Source: Aradus depressus (Eukaryota; Arthropoda; Insecta; Hemiptera; Aradidae). Taken from it: a DNA stretch of 64,000 nt. A program made the translations under genes and the position numbers. The stretch covers positions 29,127,027-29,191,026 of the forward strand of contig OY759221.1 of NCBI GenBank assembly GCA_963662175.1. The letters run 5' to 3'. The notes under the pieces were generated by a model. The model worked only from the letters and a program-made list of their open reading frames with translations, made no database searches and was not told where the DNA came from. Of this stretch, positions 30,001 to 41,100 are shown one piece after another; position 1 is the first letter of the stretch; each line of letters begins with the position of its first letter.

Positions 30001-33000
30001 AATTTTCGGACAAAAATGTAAACAACTATAAATAAATTCAATGTTTTTTTTACGATTTCACAAATTCAAAAACCATAATGTTAATTAATATTTGGTTGGG
30101 TACCCTTTTTGTGTAATAACATCTTTCATTCGATTCGGCATTGATGATGAAACTAATTTTTTGGTGAAATTTGGAGATATTTTACCCCACTCTTCTAATA
30201 ACTTTTGTTTCAATTCGTTTTTTGAAGCAATGGGTGTTAATCGAATTTTCCTGTCGAGCTCACCCCATACGTGTTCAATTGGGTTGAGATCGGGCGATTG
30301 GGGGGGGTTTCATAACTTTAGGGCAGTTATACAAAAGCCAAGTACGTACCAATTCACAGGTGTGTTTCGGATCGTTGGCTTGGTAAAAATGAAAAGTCCG
30401 TAAAATCCCAAGTTTTTCAGCACTCTTTATCAAATTGCTCCTTAGTAATTCGGCATAAACTTTTCCAGTCATGGTGGTTTCAATGAAAACCAGTTCACCA
30501 ATTCCACTAGACGCCATACACCCCCACACCATCACTGAGCCACCCCCATGTTTTACTATTGGTTTTAAATTTTTTGGATTCACCTCCTCATTACGCCTTC
30601 TCCAAATTTTGTCGCGACTGTCGGGACTAAATATATTAAACTTACATTCAAAAGTATTTGCTTGCAATAGAACAAACCGCAATAATAAAATATTCTTGTA
30701 TCTTGTAACTCTTCACAACATAAAAAGAAATCTCAGGTCATGTAATGTCAGAAAACTAGATTTTTGTGATATGACGTTGGAAGAGAGCGACAGCAGCGCT
30801 GACCCTCGGCAGAAACCGTCCCTTCCCCCTACTCTATCCCCTCCACTTTCCCTCTAAAGAAACTAAGTACCCAATTTTTCTAATTTAAACGTTTTTTCTC
30901 CGATATTTCGACAAATAAATGTTTCCAGATCATGTCCGTTTACTTCCATGTAATATATGTATACATATACTATTACTTTACTTTTGTTTACTTCCCTATA
31001 CATATAATATATGTATACATAATAATATGTTCTAAAAATTTTGTAATCGTGTGAACATCAGAGATCAATTGCATGCGTGTGTTTATGTGAGAGCTCAAAC
31101 GCTTTGACCTGACATCGTACAGGCTCATGACCATCGCTTAACATCCCATCCGAAGGACGGAGTGCTTAAGTTTATTTTACCTCGCAGATGAATGACATTA
31201 CTCCAAAAAATTTCTGAATGATTCTGGAACTCTTTTGCGAAGCTCAATCTTTTTTTTATATTTTTTTCACTCACAAACGGTTTTTGGTACTCTCCCATTA
31301 TATCCTGCTTCTTTTAGAATTCTTCGAACATTTTGTGGGTGAACTTTCTTTCCCGTTTCTCTGTATACCTCGGCGACGATCTGAGGTGCACTCCTCGAGG
31401 GCTTGTTTTTAATTTTCCGGACAACGCTACACCTTTCTCGGTCGTTTAATACTCTTGGACGGCCAGAGGAAGATTTCAAATCTATCCGATCCTCGTGCTT
31501 ATACCTTCGAATTACATCGGCTACGGTGATTTTACTTCGGCCTACCATACCACCGATTTTGCGGACACTTAATCCTTTTTCATAATTAAAAATTATTATC
31601 TGTTGAACTTCAAAAGATGTTCGACCCATCTTGACAGCAGGAAATACAAATAACTACTGAATGCAGTAATAGAAGGATATAAACACATTTTATTTGTTCG
31701 GTATTAGCGGTTGGTTGAGAAGGGATTAAAGATCATGATCAGAGTCGCATTTGTTTACAAAACAAACAACAGGTGTCCAGAAAATTTTGTTACGTGAATT
31801 TCTTGTCTTCAATTATTAATGCAAAATTTCCTATTAGCTGTAAATGTTTAATTAATTGTTTTACGGCGTTTTGAAATGATTGATGATCTCGAAATTTAAA
31901 ACTTTGCTTGAATTAAATATTTTGCCATATAACTATGTGTAACTGCAAAAGAAAAACAAAATTATAAATTGTCCGAAAATTTTTGTTACTGATTGTATTT
32001 ATATAAAAAAAACAAAGAAGTAACTAAATTAGTAAATAAATAAATGAATGCATTTTGTTTTAAAACAACCCATGAAAAAAACAAAAAAAAACACGACCAT
32101 CAGCTGTTTTGAAGGAGTTGAAGGTTGGAAGGTTTGAGTTAAGATGGAGTGAGAGTTAGGCTTAAGGTGTGGAGAACTAAGTTGTAGTGAATTTCTACAG
32201 AATTAAAATTTCTACAGGAAATGTGGTAATTTATTGTTTATTGAATTATTATTTGTTTAATTTATTATTTTTATTTAACAATAATTTAATTACCACAGTA
32301 TTTGTGCTTGGAAACAAATCAGGTAATTATAAGCTATTCATAAGCAGTTAAATGTTACAATTCCAACGGCAGGCAAATGAGTTACATTAATAGAAGTTAA
32401 AAAAAAAAAAAATAGATTGCATCAAAACCAAAATAGTTCTTTTGTATTATTTTCATAGACGTTCACACCCATCAATTTTCTAAGGAACAGTTTCAAAAAT
32501 GGAGGGACACAGTTTTTGAATATTTGACTTTAACCCCGAAATTTAATTTGTTATTCCACTTTTCCTAAATTTTACACTCGAACTGTCCATGGGTTAAGAC
32601 AGCCCATGTCTGGTCAAAATGTGAAGTGTTTATGTCAAAGGGTTCTTAAATTATGAGACAGTGACAGTCTGACGGACAGACCCGAGAATGGTTCCGTTTG
32701 TATACATTTTAAGGGCACAGAACTCTAAAAAATACATCATGTAAATTCCGCTTCCTCTCAGGTACCGAGAATCTGATCCCTTACTTGAGCACCTGATAAA
32801 CGGGTTTAGTTCCGCAAAAGACACCATTTTTAAAGTATTCATGAGAATTTTGGAAATTGAGACTTTATACATGTACAAATTCCTAGATAATATTGAAAAT
32901 CACATACGGAACCGTTTTCCTCATTAAAAGTTACGAATGTACAGTTAAAATTCCACAATTATGTTGGGTGCACTTGTTCAGAATTCAAGTATCCCTATTT

Positions 33001-35222
33001 TTTATTGTTCAGTAATATTTTTTTTTTCTTTCTATAATAGTTTCTTTTACAACAAAAAAAGAAACAAGAAGATGAAAGGAATGCACTTCGAAAAGAAGTT
33101 GTAGCTCTTCGAATTATGCAGGCCAATTATGAGCAAATGGTCAAATCTCAGCAGAATCGGCCAGGCCACACAGAAAGTCGAATTTCAGATGAACTCAAAT
33201 TTCAAGTGGTAAGTATTTTTTTAAATATTTACAATACGAATTACTAATTTCCTGTTATTCTACATTTCAGAGTCAACACATATTTTTATATCGGAACTTA
33301 ATACTATCTGATTTTTGTATTCAGTTTCAGAACATCCTCGAGCAGTTGTTTACTACCTTCAATACCATTTCTGTGAACAATTTTTCAGAATTATCCGCAT
33401 GTGTTTTCACCTGGCTTGAAGAACACTGTAAACCGCAGGTATTTTACTGTTGTATATATATTTTCTCTCTTCCCCAGCTGCATAGATGAAGGTATGTAAT
33501 CGATCAACACTTATATAATGAGTTTTCACCGGAATTGTTTTCTAACCTCGCAAATCCAAAAATGGGAGGGCAAAATTTTTATTTTTTGTCAGAGTGAGAA
33601 ATGTAAGTTCTTGTAACTAATATATAATATTTGGAAGTCTACGAAAGGATTAGAGGTCAGCAAGGAAAATACGACATATATGGCATTCAATTCAGATACA
33701 ACACGCCTTAGTGTCAGTAATTTGGTATTAAATAGTTGTAGACAATTCAAATATCTGGGATCCTGGTTAACGTCATAGGGTACATGCGAGGAAGGTGTAA
33801 AGTCTAAAGTACAAAAGAGCAAACGGTTGATAGGTTGCTTGAATTCGATATTATGGAACAAAGAAGTTAAATTAAAAACAAATATACAAATCCATAATAG
33901 AGGGCACTGTTCTCTATGATGCTGAGACATGGACAGTGAAAAGGAAAGAAGAGAAAGCACTGCTGGCCTTGGAAATGGATTTTTGGTGACGAAGTAGCCG
34001 GATATCCAGACTAGAACATATCCCAAACACAGACATAAGGAGAAAGGTTAAGCAAGATCTAACGATCATCTAATCCATAGAAACCAAACAGCTTGGTTGG
34101 TTCGGTCATGTAATGAGAATGGGAACAGAAAGATAGCCAAGACGTTTACTTGATTTCACCCCACAAGGAAGAAGGAAAAAAGGCAGACCGAAAACAAAAT
34201 GGATCGAGGACGTTAATGCAGGAATGACAGCGCGAGGCCTGAGGGACGGACAATGGAAGGACAAAAAAATGTGGATGAAAGCTCTTTTTGGAGACGAGAT
34301 ATGAACCTGTGTTTATACAATCAGTCGTTTAATAAAAAAAAAATGTTTCGGGGGGGATTCAGGTTGCTCTTACTTTTAGCCCAGTCCGACACTGATACGT
34401 AGTATAGGGTGTTATGTAATCGACCGTAAATTCGATTTTGACTTCACCCCTTGAACTAAAAATAAAATTTTCATTCATTCAGTGAATGCGATGTGAATGA
34501 ATATATCTACACGAAATTTTATATGTGAAGAACTCTAAAAGGAACTATTGATTTTAGGCCTAAGGGAATGTGGGGATGTAGTGGGAGGGGGGATTAAACG
34601 GCCTAATAACTGCCGTTGTGATGTATGAATTACCACAATAGTTTATATGTGGATCTTATTTATTATTAACATTTTTGGGTGCACTTTGGTGATCGGCGGT
34701 CACACTACTTTCTTCCGCTCCCGCTAGGAGCCGACAACCCGGCGGAATAATGGGCAGGCGGTCAACTGCTGCCGCAGGTCTAGTCCCGGTATCGCGAATC
34801 AACTCCACCCTGGCCTGGTCATACAGCGGACATACGAGGACTGCATGTTCTGCATTCTCGACGACCCCTTATGAACAGTTCGAGTTGTTCTTCGTCTTAA
34901 GAAGTAGCGTTTGGGGTTGAAATGTCAGTGACCTGATTATATCTGAGACATCCAGTATGTCCTTGCAATGCTTTGGTCTGGATCGTTCATCCGTGTATCT
35001 CTTCTTCCAGGGCTAGGCATAATGGCTCTTCAATATATATCTGTTCCCCAATTTAGAGGTAGAGCGGAAACCTAGTTTGTAAATTATGATGAGCTGGATG
35101 ATTGGATTTTCGATTTTCTGTTGCAGTCGCTGCGTGAGATGGTCGTGTCTGTTCTACAAAGGATATACTCTTCCCGTGTGGTCTACGCAGGTCCCAAAGT
35201 TGAAGAACCCATCCTCCCATAA
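27022..35222 (+). CDS. MLX: MLX (Max-like protein X / bigmax) bHLH-zipper factor, 5 exons
   Basis: Obligate partner of the glucose-sensing factors MondoA/ChREBP; the dimer binds carbohydrate-response E-boxes in the nucleus. Exons: 27022-27070, 28657-28871, 33041-33208, 33325-33438, 35127-35222. Phases match, giving 213 aa, close to the short vertebrate isoform. Exon 2 holds the basic region (HTQAEQKRRDAIKKGYDSLQ, with E-box contacts H39, E43, R47), and helix 2 follows (YKLSKATVLQKSIDYIQ). Exon 3 is the zipper. Exons 4-5 are the MLX-specific dimerisation/cytoplasmic-retention domain (ELSACVFTWLEEHCKPQSLR). Exon 1 (METSNMSTRFDEGYIK, donor GTAAGG) was picked because its phase fits exon 2; upstream alternatives are possible. 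The C-terminus is about 15 residues longer than the vertebrate one. Candidate polyadenylation signals AATAAA lie at 35406-35416. Confidence 0.92.
27071..28198. other. MLX intron 1, AT-rich, tRNA-like fragment near its end
   Basis: Nothing gene-like except an open frame at 27502-27786 without an ATG start or motif. At 28120-28195 a tRNA-like piece (GGCCGGTAGATTGGTTG with B-box-like GTGGGTTCGATTCCAGC) resembles a diverged SINE head. Confidence 0.45.
28199..28630. repeat. Rep140 copy 9, two opposed parts
   Basis: 28205-28412 is the 3' half in plus orientation (ends GCCGGTGATCCACCGACAAC). 28425-28630 is 5' sequence in minus orientation (AATTCGGAAAACATAAAGTT, AACTGGTTACATAACTTG). It lies immediately upstream of MLX exon 2. 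Confidence 0.6.
28657..28871 (+). CDS. MLX: MLX exon 2, bHLH domain
   Basis: Residues 17-88: acidic leader EDDEVEEKGG, basic region from K32, helix 1, loop with PTCHQSDISG, helix 2. Acceptor TTTCAG, donor CAG/GTGAGG. A Rep140 copy in minus orientation ends about 30 bp upstream of this acceptor. Confidence 0.93.
29380..29703 (-). repeat. SINE-A, minus, diverged
   Basis: All blocks are recognisable (AGGTGAAATCGCC, GGCTCGGGACCACCGCCTAA, CCTATCCGAAGGACGTCGAG, GAGCTACCAGCTCCCTC), but there are many substitutions, so it is an older copy. It lies in MLX intron 2 just upstream of the Tc1-like element. Confidence 0.75.
30092..31629 (-). pseudogene. Tc1-like transposase, broken
   Basis: The N-terminal helix-turn-helix part is 31629-31267 (MGRTSFEVQQIIIFNYEKGL, then GRPRVLNDRERCSVVRKIK). 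The catalytic part continues at about 30650-30275 (KIWRRRNEEVNP, HGGGSVMVWGCMASSGIGEL, HFYQANDPKHT). After a frameshift near 30300 comes the end with DLNPIEHVWGELDRKI and PTKY. About 550 bp of unrelated sequence including a SINE piece separates N-terminal and catalytic parts, and the first catalytic segment is missing. It cannot make an active enzyme. Confidence 0.85.
31107..31190 (-). repeat. SINE-A fragment inside the Tc1-like element
   Basis: TGACATCGTACAGGCTCATG and ACATCCCATCCGAAGGACGG then TTTATTTTACCTCGCAGAT. Only the middle third is kept, without either end. Confidence 0.7.
33474..33600 (+). repeat. Rep140 copy 10, plus, 5' fragment
   Basis: GGTATGTAATCGATCAACAC, TGAGTTTTCACCGGAATT and CCAAAAATGGGAGG; cut off where the non-LTR fragment begins. 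It lies in MLX intron 4. Confidence 0.6.
33615..34310 (+). mobile_element. Non-LTR retrotransposon 3' fragment, plus
   Basis: Translated in pieces it gives the C-terminal part of a LINE reverse transcriptase: FKYLGSWLTS, ETWTVKRKEEKALLALEMDF, LGWFGHVMRMG and GRPKTKWIEDV. Stops and frameshifts break it. It is followed by a short A-rich tail near 34335-34344. It is 5'-truncated and lies inside MLX intron 4. Confidence 0.75.
34396..34660 (+). repeat. Rep140 copy 11, plus, shortened
   Basis: CGTAGTATAGGGTGTTATGT, TGACTTCACCCC, one subrepeat with CTATTGATTTTAGGCC, then TAACTGCCGTTGTGATGTAT. Confidence 0.65.
34670..34990 (-). mobile_element. Non-LTR retrotransposon C-terminal fragment, minus
   Basis: The minus strand reads VVENAEHAVLVCPLYDQARV, followed by ELIRDTGTRPAAAVDRLP. 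This matches the C-terminal Cys/His segment of jockey/R1-type reverse transcriptase proteins. It is GC-rich compared with its surroundings. It ends about 130 bp before MLX exon 5. Confidence 0.65.
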
Positions 35223-37397
35223 CACTACTCACTCTACTCTAGAGGTTGATTAACTTCATGTTTTTTTATAAAGACTATGATATTTATAATGTACAATGCA
35301 GTGCCACAAATGCACATTACTTGTTGTTTTCTAGATATGTTTTAGATTAGATTGTTAATGTGTAAAAAAAAGTTATATTTTTTATCTTGTTGTATTTTTA
35401 ATATTAATAAAATAAATCTCCTCTCCGGCCTTTGACTTTGAATTGGGTTCCTCTCAAAATTTATGTATTATAAGATTCACATTAGTTAGTAAATCAAAAG
35501 CCATTCTGGTTCATTAAAACAAGTTTTATTCATAGAATGAAGCTTATAATATGCAGTTTAATGATACAAAAGTATTTTTTCGTCATTACTTATGTCATTT
35601 TATTATCACAAAACAGTCTTTGATATTATTTGTTATTATTAGTTGAACTTCTCAGATTTACTGATGAAGTTAGCTTCCATTAAAAATTATAATAGTTATT
35701 TAAATAATTTAATAGTTTGAAACATGATGTAACTTGAATTGTGAAGTGATTACGACACGAAAAAAAAAGAACAGTTAACTAAATGGATAGAGCCTTACAA
35801 TAGTAGTACCTATTTTATAAATAATGTATCTAGATAGTATATATAGTAGATACTAATTTTAAGATAGTTGCAAATGTTGTTTTACAATTGTTGACGAACA
35901 GCCTGACAATTAAATGCCTTGGATTTCTGGGGGAAAAAATCATATATAACCGCAATCAGCTGCATTGGAGTCTCTGATTCCGCAGCTGAGACACAGTTGC
36001 TTTTTAGCTTGCATAGACTAGCACAGTTGAGAGATCACGAATAAAACGACTATCATAATCTTCCTTTTAACAGTTTTAAACATTGCAAACGTGCAACTAA
36101 CCACATCTAAAATAATCGATGTCAATTGCAACTAATTGCTTTACGAAGTATAGGGGAAGTTATGTAATCGATCAAAAATTATATGCGGAGTTTCCATCGG
36201 AATTTCATGTTTTTTCCGATCTTTATATTCCAAACATGAAAAAAATATTTTTGTCTGTGAACAGGAAAACTCCCGGTAGAATGAATGTATCGAGACGAAA
36301 CTTCACATGTGAATCCAGAACACTCTAACGACGACACCTATTGATTTTCAGCCAAATTTACTGTAGGGGGGGGGGGGGGGGGGGATTGCGGGAAAGCTTA
36401 ACATAAAAACTCAAATAACTGCCTACAGAATGAATGTATTGACATGAAATTTTATCTGTGTGACCAGAGCTCCATGAGGGCACCTATCGATTTTTAGCCC
36501 AACTGGCAGATGGGAGGGGGGATTAGGGAATATGCTTAACTCAAAAGCTTTAATAACTGCCATTGTAATGAATGTATTCATACTAATGTTATTTATGGTG
36601 GCTTTATGTTTTTGCAGTTGTCCCCCAAATATCAATAAAGGTGAACGTAATTGAGAGAAAGTTATTTATAAAGTTTCCTAGCAAGGGAAAGCTAAAGTTA
36701 TGGAAATCGGCTACTTAGTACTATAGTGGCCATATGCGAGCTGCACTTGAAAACCTATGGCATGGATCCGCAAGAGCGAAAATGTGGGTGACCTCTTACA
36801 ACGGGCCAGTTCTGTTATACTCCAATGAGCTCACCTAAAACACGAAGCATGATAGTATATTTTAATGATAACATATGAAAAGAGAGGTTCCAATTTTAAA
36901 CAATTTTTTGGTACTTTATAACACAATAGTATTTAATTTCTACTTACTTAACAAAAACAATACATTAAATACTGCTTCGTTTCTCTTTGCACATTTCCAC
37001 ATTTAACTTATCCGTTTCTAGTGTAATCGGTGAACTTAATGTTGAATATAGGAAATCGCCCATACTGTAACAAGGTTAGGAAAAAAGAAGGGACTTGGAG
37101 CTAAATTGTAGCTTAATATGTTCCTGAAAATCAGTTACATCTCCTTTCTGTCGCTATATGAATCCAGGAGCTGTATGTTACAAAATACCTATTACATTCA
37201 GGAGCTATACCGGTCATCACTATTGGTGTTACAAAGGTGGTATATTCGTGTATAACCTCCTTGTATTATCACTCGATATTTACCGCCTCTTTTACCAGTT
37301 TGATAACGTTAATATGAAATACAAATGGTAAATATTCTGTCGTCAAGTTTTCAACTGTCGTTTTTTTTAAAGTGTTGTTTATTTCAATGAATTAAAT
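35223..37397. other. Intergenic MLX-UHRF1 with MLX 3'UTR
   Basis: AT-rich. MLX polyadenylation candidates lie near 35406. Rep140 copy 12 occupies 36144-36625. The UHRF1 promoter and 5'UTR must lie in the last few hundred bases, but no motif could be assigned. Confidence 0.5.
36144..36625 (+). repeat. Rep140 copy 12, plus, with G tract
   Basis: Starts GAAGTATAGGGGAAGTTATG with TAATCG; three subrepeats. A run of 19 G at 36366-36384 occupies the same position in the subrepeat as the G run of copy 4. Confidence 0.75.
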
Positions 37398-38163
37398 ATG
37401 TTTGTGAGGGTGAGGACTGTTGATGGAAAACAGAATGTTACAGTGACTGTCTCTAAATCAACAACTGTTGGCCAATTCAAATCAATTATAGAAATCAAGT
37501 TGAATATAAAGACAGAAAAGCAAAGATTGTTTTTCAGTGGTAAACAGGTATGTACTTTAATTCATTTAGAGTGTACAAAAGTTCTATTTTCTTGAAGCAA
37601 GCCTATTTCTCGATCACTTGATGCTATTATGTATTTGGTCTGAACCTGTTCACCCCCTAGGGCCAGAAGGATTGTGAAATTTTGCCACCAAATCCCTAGT
37701 TTACAGCATAAGATCTCCTGTTATTTATTGTCTTATTGAAATTGAATGGTAGATTCTTAAAAACAGTGGTTGGCAGATAACGGACAAGTACCGTAAATAA
37801 GTAATGCTTATATTCACATTCTGAAAGCTTCTGAACAGTGAATTTTCAATCTTAAATTGGTATTGAATTATTATAAATAAAGAGTTTGTTATTTCGTAAA
37901 TATATCCTATTATATGTAGTGATTTGACGCTGCGATCAACAGAGACATTTGATGTGTTCGTATAGTATGTAATTAATGTATTTATATTTTTTTAGCTTGA
38001 GGATGTGCATAAAATAAATGATTATGGTATCAACATTAATGACGTAGTTCAGCTTATGATAAAACCTGATGAACAAATAATTGAAAAGGAACAGTTTTTA
38101 AAGAAAATTCAGTCTAATATACTGACAGTTAAAGGGAAAACTAATTCTACCATAATTTCCAAG
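37398..38163 (+). CDS. UHRF1: UHRF1 exons 1-2, ubiquitin-like domain
   Basis: Residues 1-106. Starts [20 protein letters not shown]; the beta-grasp core continues [20 protein letters not shown] and DVVQLMIKP. In mammals this domain helps the RING ubiquitinate histone H3. The intron splits the domain at GKQ/LED, phase 0. Confidence 0.92.
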
Positions 38164-41100
38164 GTTTATTATTACTTATGCTATATGAATGATGAATGTC
38201 TGTACAATTGTAATTCATTTTTTTAAATATATACCTATATACATTTTCAGGAAGAGCTGATTCCTTGTGACAGTAAATACTTCAGGGTATGTATACTTCC
38301 ATTTTAATTTTTAAGATTATAAATTACTTTTATATGTTATTGATTCATGTTTCTAAAAAAGGTAGGGGATCATGTTGATGGTAAGGACTACAACTATGGC
38401 GCCTGGTTTGAAGGTGTAATTATTGGAATTTACAAAACTACTATAGCAAACGATGTTGATTCTTCAACGGAGGATGACAGTCTTTATGAAGTTGCTTTTG
38501 ACAGGTATGGATTGTTTTTAACTTGGCCTCGCAAATTTATTTTAGAATACATTTGTTTTTATAAACTTAAATTAGAGGCGCCGGTAGCTTAAGATCGCGG
38601 GTTCCAAAACCGGGTTTTTTATCTGGAAGATGAAAAAACGTTGAGCACGCGGTCCTTAGGATGAAACGTTAAGCGATGGTCCCGAGTCTTATATTAAGAA
38701 AATATTCCTCATGTTTACCATCATTATTATTGTATAATTCTACTTGCGATTGTACTGCCTTAGCTGACTGCTCCCCCTCCCATACTCAGACTTTGTCTTC
38801 TGTCTTCTGGGAGGAGGTAGCCGAGGTAATCATTTATTCTTTCATTTCTGTAATCATTAAATGGCAAAATAAAAATAAAAAAAATTGTTTACCCAGGTTT
38901 ATTCACCTAGCATACGGATCTTTACCGACTACCTGAAATCATACAGGCTCGGGACCATCGCTTTATGTGCCTTCCGAAGGGCGGCGTGCTCAGGGGTTTT
39001 CAGCTCTAATATAAAGTACCTAAGAGCTTTGGTATCTCTGAGCTACTGGTTCTCTTAAAACTAATTTACATATATCTATCTCAGACTAACAACTTTGTCG
39101 GCCAAATGAAGCCTCCCAGATTGATTAGTTGTGTTGTGTAGTGTTGTGACAGAGTCTCCACAAATGGTGTCTCTGCAGGATGTCCGTCCCCGGTCGAGGA
39201 TCGTCCTGTCTGCCTCCTCTCTCTCGGTAGGCCAAACAGTGTTGGCTAACTATAACGTGGAGGAGCCTGCCTCCCGAGGATATTGGTACGATCTGACAGT
39301 CACCACAGTTAGAGGACGACACCCTCTCATGGTAAGAGGTAGTCTCTACGTTGGCAGAGAGAGTGTACTGCTTGAAGACGTCACCCTGACTTTTACTGAC
39401 GAAATAATGAAAATTGAGAAAAGAATGTTGATCACTTATAGATCAGAAGAAGAACTCGAGCTCATGCAGAAGGATACCCTAGATAAACGTGAGGATAATT
39501 TCTTTCTTATAAAAGTCATTCATTTTGACATTTTCTCGTTGCGCTGATTTTTTGAAAATAAATGCTATTTTTTTTTTGTAGGGAAGTATGCTCCTTATTG
39601 TTTTCACTGCTCAGATGAGCCCCACCTGAAGTGCAAGGAATGTGGTTGCAGTGTATGTGCTGAGAAAAAGGATGCGGAGAAGCAAATAGTTTGCGATGAA
39701 TGTAACATGGCTTTCCATATTTACTGCATTGAACCTCCTCTCGATAATGTACCTGATGGAGAAGATTGGTATGCTATTTTTTTAGAAAATACACTAAGGG
39801 TCTTGCCCCTGCTCGCTTTGCGCGCCGAATCTTGTCTTTAGTTTTTCCAGTCCCGCTTCTGTGATGCTGAACTTGGTTTTTTATAAATATGTTATACCAT
39901 GTCTACCTAAATTCCGTAACGCTGTACCTCCTTCCACAATGGTCTAAATCTGGTGAAAAAAAATATTTGGTAATTTTATAAAGAGTATTTTTTGTAAGGA
40001 CTAATTGTTTGATAGGCCATAAAGCTTTCACGGTAATCGGTGATTAACGATGGACATTTGAAGATTTAAAAAATGTATTTAAGAGATTAAGCAGTATAAT
40101 AGAAAAAAATCGAAATACACAATTTTTTTTCTTCTGATATTTAGCATCTTGACAGCACAGGAGTAAATCCCAAAGAACAATATTTGGATGTGGTGAAAGG
40201 GCATTACGAATGTATAATAATAATATATATTAGAAACGTCATACAATTTTGTATATCAAAATACCTTATAAAATTATTTACATCAACCGATATTAAATCT
40301 TAGAATACAAACCCCTATGAGATGAATAATAATAATTTTTTTAAAGAATAAATAATAGATGTAGGAATATCAAATTCTTAATACAATAGGCACTGTTTAT
40401 ATTTTATTTTATTTATTTTATAATTACGTTGTAATTTTTTAAATAATTAATTGAACAGGAGTGACTTGGGTTTTGAACCGGATAGCTTGGCAGGATAACT
40501 TTTATCCAATGAGTTGGCATGCCTATCCTTTCTCACGAATTTATGTGAATAAAGTTACATATAAAGCTCTGTGGTTATATCATCTGCTTAAATAACTATA
40601 CTTTCAGTTATATTTGATATACAATCTTCTTAAATCATTATACTTTCTGTTATATTTGATATATAATCTTTTTAAATCACTATACTTTCAGTTATATTTG
40701 ATATATAATCTTCTTAAATCACTATACTTTCAGTTATATTTGATATATAATCTCTCTTTCGGTTATATTTAATCGATTTGTGTGAAACAAACTTTGTCGT
40801 GATCGTATAGTTGGAAAGGTTCTTTCTTTATAAACAACTCACCTTAAAGAAACCCACGAAATAAGAGATGTTTTCGCCAGAGATCTTGTGGAAGTTCATT
40901 GTAAATACTACTGAATAAAGCACTTAGAACGAGTCAAAAATTCCACTATATTTATATAAAAAACACAATATATTTCGCTGGTTAGAGCATTGTCAAGTGT
41001 ACAGGAGAGGATAAGTCTGTCTCCTATACACTTGACAATGCTCTAACTATATTTTGTTTTTTTTATAAATATAGTGGAATTTTTGACTCGTTCTAAGAGT

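Larger units (their letters stand above)
29779..31995 (-). mobile_element. Tc1-like DNA transposon with doubled terminal repeats
   Basis: Bounded by TA on both sides. Outer inverted ends are CAGTAACAAAAATGTTCGGA (left) and its near-complement TCCGAAAATTTTTGTTACTG (right). A second copy of the same motif lies inside each end, near 29992-30012 and 31774-31793, giving the IR/DR layout known from Sleeping Beauty-like and Minos-like elements. The transposase on the minus strand is interrupted (see separate entry). The element lies in MLX intron 2. A piece of SINE-A at about 31107-31190 sits in its middle. Confidence 0.85.

Noticed and set aside
31218..31585. Plus-strand frames over the Tc1-like N-terminus
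   Set aside because: Complement of the transposase helix-turn-helix region on the minus strand.
40573..40760. Regularly spaced array with spacers
   Set aside because: Units abut directly; plain tandem repeat.
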